Of a DNA stretch of 35,075 nt, positions 32,893-35,075 are shown piece after piece. The position numbers and the translations under genes are program-made. The first letter of the stretch is position 1, and each line of letters starts with the position of its first letter. Origin of the DNA: Burkholderiales bacterium RIFCSPHIGHO2_12_FULL_69_20 (GTDB taxonomy: Bacteria; Pseudomonadota; Gammaproteobacteria; Burkholderiales; Burkholderiaceae_C); NCBI GenBank assembly GCA_001770815.1, contig MESD01000020.1, positions 1,961 to 37,035 on the forward strand, given 5' to 3'. The notes below the pieces were generated by a model. It saw only the letters and a list, made by a program, of their open reading frames with translations, was not told the DNA's origin and searched no databases.

Positions 32893-35075
32893 TCGATCTT
32901 CTCCTTGGCGCACCGCTCCACCAGGTACAGGATCGATTGGTAGGGCATGTCGGCCATCTCGGACAGGCCGATCTCGCAGGTGCGGCTGCTGGAGTATCCC
33001 TGGCTGCAGCCGGCCGGCAGCGCGGCCTTCAGGTGGCGCAGCGCATGTTCGTTCAGCTCGGGTCGCATGAAACCACGCTCGCCGGCAAAACCGCAGCACT
33101 GCACGGCGTCGACCGACACCACCTCGGCGCTGCAGCGGCGGGCCACCGCCAGCAGCTGGTCGGTGCTGCCCATCTTGCGCACGCTGCACACCGGGTGCAC
33201 CGCCACTGCTGCGGGTTGGGGATCGATGCGCAAGCGCGGCAGCAACGTGTCGTGGGCGAAGGCGACGCTGTCGTGCAGCGGCAGCCGGCCGGCCAGGAAC
33301 TTCTGCATCCGGTAGCTGCAGGGGCTGGTGTCGAAGACGATGGGCCAACGGCCCCCGTCGCTGGCCTCGGTCAGCGCGGCTTCGAGCTCGGCCGCCTTGT
33401 GATCGGCGGCGTCCGTCAGGCCTTTGCTCTCGAACGGCTGGCCGCAGCACAGGCCGTCCAGGCCGTGGGGATAGACCACGTCGAAGCCGGCGCGCCGGAA
33501 CAGCCGCTCGGCCACGATGGGCAGCGCCTCCACGCCGTCGTGACCACGCTGCGGGCCCATGTTGCGCGCCGCGCAGCTGGGGAAATAGACGATGCGCTCG
33601 GCGCGCTGCGGTGGCTGCACCCGCGGCACGAAGTGCAGCGGCCGCGCCAGCGCCGGTGACCACTTGGGCAGCCGCCCGCCGCTGAGCTTGCGCAGGCCGT
33701 CGAGCGTGCCCTTCATCACCGTGGTGCCGACCACGCCGTGCAGCAGATCGGCCGCGCCCAAGCCCAGACGCACGCCGGTGGTCAGCGGGCCGTAATGGCG
33801 TGCGGCGAAACCGGCCGCGCGGTGCGCCAGCGGGCTGGCGCGCTGACCGCGCAAGGACTTGATCAGCAACCCGGTCTCGATGCCGACCGGGCAGGCGGTG
33901 GCGCACAGGCCGCAGGCCGCGCAGGTCTCGATACCTTGGTAGTCGTAGAGCGCCTTGAGTTCTTTCGAGCGCTGCGGCTCGCTGCCTGCCGCATCCAGCC
34001 GGGCGATCTCGCGCCAGCCCACGATGCGCTGGCGCGGCGACAGCGTGAGCCCGCGCGACGGGCACTTGGGTTCGCAGAAGCCGCATTCGATGCATTTGTC
34101 GACCAGCACATCGGCCGCGGGCAGCGGCTTCAGATGCTTCAGATGCGACTGCGGATCGGCGTTGAGGATCACACCCGGGTTCAGCAGCCCCTGCGGGTCG
34201 AGCAGGGCCTTGATGCGCTGCATCAGCGCAAAGGCCGGCGCGCCCCATTCCCTCTCGACGAAGGGTGCCATGTTGCGGCCGGTGCCATGCTCGGCCTTCA
34301 GCGAGCCGTCGTACTTGTGCACCACCATGTCGCACACGGCGTCCATGAAGCGGGCATAACGCTGCACCTCGGCGGCATTGCCGAAATCCTGGGTGAAGAC
34401 GAAGTGCAGGTTGCCTTCGAGGGCATGGCCGTAGACGATGGCCTCGGGGTAGCCGTGTTCGGCCAGCAACTGCTGCAGCTCGAGCGTGGCCTCGGCCAGG
34501 CGCTCGACCGGAAAGGCCACGTCCTCGATGATCACCGTGGTGCCGGTGGGCCGCACCGCGCCCACGGCCGGGAAGATGCCCTTGCGCACCTTCCACAACG
34601 CGGCCGACTCGGCGGCATCGGTGCTGAAGTGCAGCGGCGTGGCCAGCGTGATGCCCTGCAGCGCCAGCGTGATGGCGGCGATCTTCAAGTCCAGCGCAAC
34701 GGCGGTGGCCGCACGCGTCTCGACCAGCAGCGCGGCGCCATCGGGGGGCAACGTGCCCAGCGCGGCGGGCAAACCGGGTTGGGCCTGCACCGCGCGCAGC
34801 GAGGCGCGGTCGAGCAGCTCCACCGCCACCACCGGCGTGGGCTTGAGCTGGCTGACCGCGCTGCAGGCCGTCTGCAGGTGGTCGAACAGGATCAGCGCGC
34901 TGGCCTTGTGCGCATGCTCCTCGACGGTGAAATAGCTGATCTCGCTGATGAAGCCCAGCGTGCCTTCCGAGCCGATCATCAGATGCGACAGGATGTCGAC
35001 CGGGTCGGCATGGTCCAGCAGCGCATTCAGCCCGTAGCCGGTGGTGTTCTTCAGCCGGTACTTGTGGCGGATGCG
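32889..35075 (-). CDS. Dld-II-like FAD-linked dehydrogenase with Fe-S and CCG domains (5' end outside window)
   Basis: Coding continues to the window edge, so the N-terminus is missing; about 728 residues are visible. First comes the end of the FAD-binding domain (KNTTGYGLNALLDHADPVDILSHLMIGSEGTLGFISEI), then the FAD-oxidase C-terminal domain (PTGTTVIIEDVAFPVERLAEA, VYGHALEGNLHFVFTQDF, EHGTGRNMAPFVEREWG). Next come two [4Fe-4S] motifs (CIECGFCEPKCP, CAACGLCATACP) and two CCG domains (PSCAARNMG with CCGQPFES; HPVCSVRKMG with CCGFAGERG). This layout matches Dld-II of Shewanella (D-lactate dehydrogenase); a 2-hydroxyglutarate or glycolate enzyme is also possible. A cytochrome c gene overlaps its stop (ATGA), suggesting heme c as electron acceptor. 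Confidence 0.88.
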   Translation of the reverse strand, partial: RIRHKYRLKNTTGYGLNALLDHADPVDILSHLMIGSEGTLGFISEISYFTVEEHAHKASALILFDHLQTACSAVSQLKPTPVVAVELLDRASLRAVQAQPGLPAALGTLPPDGAALLVETRAATAVALDLKIAAITLALQGITLATPLHFSTDAAESAALWKVRKGIFPAVGAVRPTGTTVIIEDVAFPVERLAEATLELQQLLAEHGYPEAIVYGHALEGNLHFVFTQDFGNAAEVQRYARFMDAVCDMVVHKYDGSLKAEHGTGRNMAPFVEREWGAPAFALMQRIKALLDPQGLLNPGVILNADPQSHLKHLKPLPAADVLVDKCIECGFCEPKCPSRGLTLSPRQRIVGWREIARLDAAGSEPQRSKELKALYDYQGIETCAACGLCATACPVGIETGLLIKSLRGQRASPLAHRAAGFAARHYGPLTTGVRLGLGAADLLHGVVGTTVMKGTLDGLRKLSGGRLPKWSPALARPLHFVPRVQPPQRAERIVYFPSCAARNMGPQRGHDGVEALPIVAERLFRRAGFDVVYPHGLDGLCCGQPFESKGLTDAADHKAAELEAALTEASDGGRWPIVFDTSPCSYRMQKFLAGRLPLHDSVAFAHDTLLPRLRIDPQPAAVAVHPVCSVRKMGSTDQLLAVARRCSAEVVSVDAVQCCGFAGERGFMRPELNEHALRHLKAALPAGCSQGYSSSRTCEIGLSEMADMPYQSILYLVERCAKEKIE

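Noticed and set aside
1-35075. CRISPR arrays, tRNA or rRNA genes, insertion sequences, phage genes.
   Set aside because: No regularly spaced repeats, no cloverleaf or rRNA segments and no transposase or integrase motifs were recognised on either strand by reading.

Overview
This window is very GC-rich, with closely packed genes and many ATGA/GTGA start-stop overlaps. Gene content points to a betaproteobacterium of the Burkholderiales (Rubrivivax/Leptothrix/Rhodoferax-like). That placement is an inference from protein families and composition; there is no rRNA or tRNA in the window to confirm it. No insertion sequence, prophage, CRISPR array or tRNA was seen.

Layout. (1) 1-3.7 kb: a fused SpmA/SpmB-type membrane protein, divergent from a cysteine-dioxygenase-like cupin and a four-domain rhodanese that share a TGATG junction. 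(2) 3.6-8.6 kb, minus strand: a two-component island of histidine kinase, single-domain response regulator and hybrid kinase. (3) 8.8-13.0 kb, plus strand: a LysM-FecR-FN3-like envelope protein joined by GTGA to a CHASE2 hybrid kinase. (4) 13.1-18.2 kb, minus strand: a kor operon (GltD-like flavoprotein, KorA, KorB, CBS protein) for a thiamine-diphosphate 2-oxoacid:ferredoxin oxidoreductase. (5) 18.6-25.6 kb: an extracellular electron transfer locus. It holds an MtrC/OmcA-type decaheme lipoprotein, an MtrA-type decaheme cytochrome and an MtrB-type porin on plus, then a CymA/NapC-type tetraheme quinol dehydrogenase and a small periplasmic monoheme cytochrome on minus. (6) 25.7-29.0 kb, minus strand: ubiE, menA, an orphan Bug-family binding protein and a COQ10/RatA-like START protein. 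(7) 29.2-35.1 kb: a small unknown protein, an ETF:menaquinone-oxidoreductase-like membrane Fe-S protein, a decayed ethylbenzene-dehydrogenase-type heme-binding lipoprotein gene, a monoheme cytochrome c, and the 3' part of a Dld-II-like FAD/Fe-S dehydrogenase that runs off the window.

How the genes may work together (inference). Dehydrogenases (Dld-like, EMO-like) and the Kor complex supply electrons. UbiE and MenA suggest a menaquinone pool, and the NapC/CymA-type protein would exchange electrons between that pool and the periplasm. The small cytochrome c and the MtrA-MtrB-MtrC conduit would carry them across the outer membrane. The gene set mixes features of the Shewanella Mtr metal-reduction route (MtrC present) and the Sideroxydans Mto iron-oxidation route (small cytochrome, NapC/CymA homologue nearby), so direction cannot be decided from sequence. 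FNR-like palindromes lie upstream of mtrC, of the NapC gene and of the small cytochrome gene, suggesting shared oxygen control.

The most unusual points are: the hybrid Mtr/Mto locus divergent from a kor operon with FNR-like sites between them; a terminator separating mtrC from mtrAB; a CX3CH first heme motif in the NapC protein; a degenerate first CCG domain in the EMO-like protein; and the heme-lipoprotein pseudogene broken by a perfect 16-bp tandem duplication.
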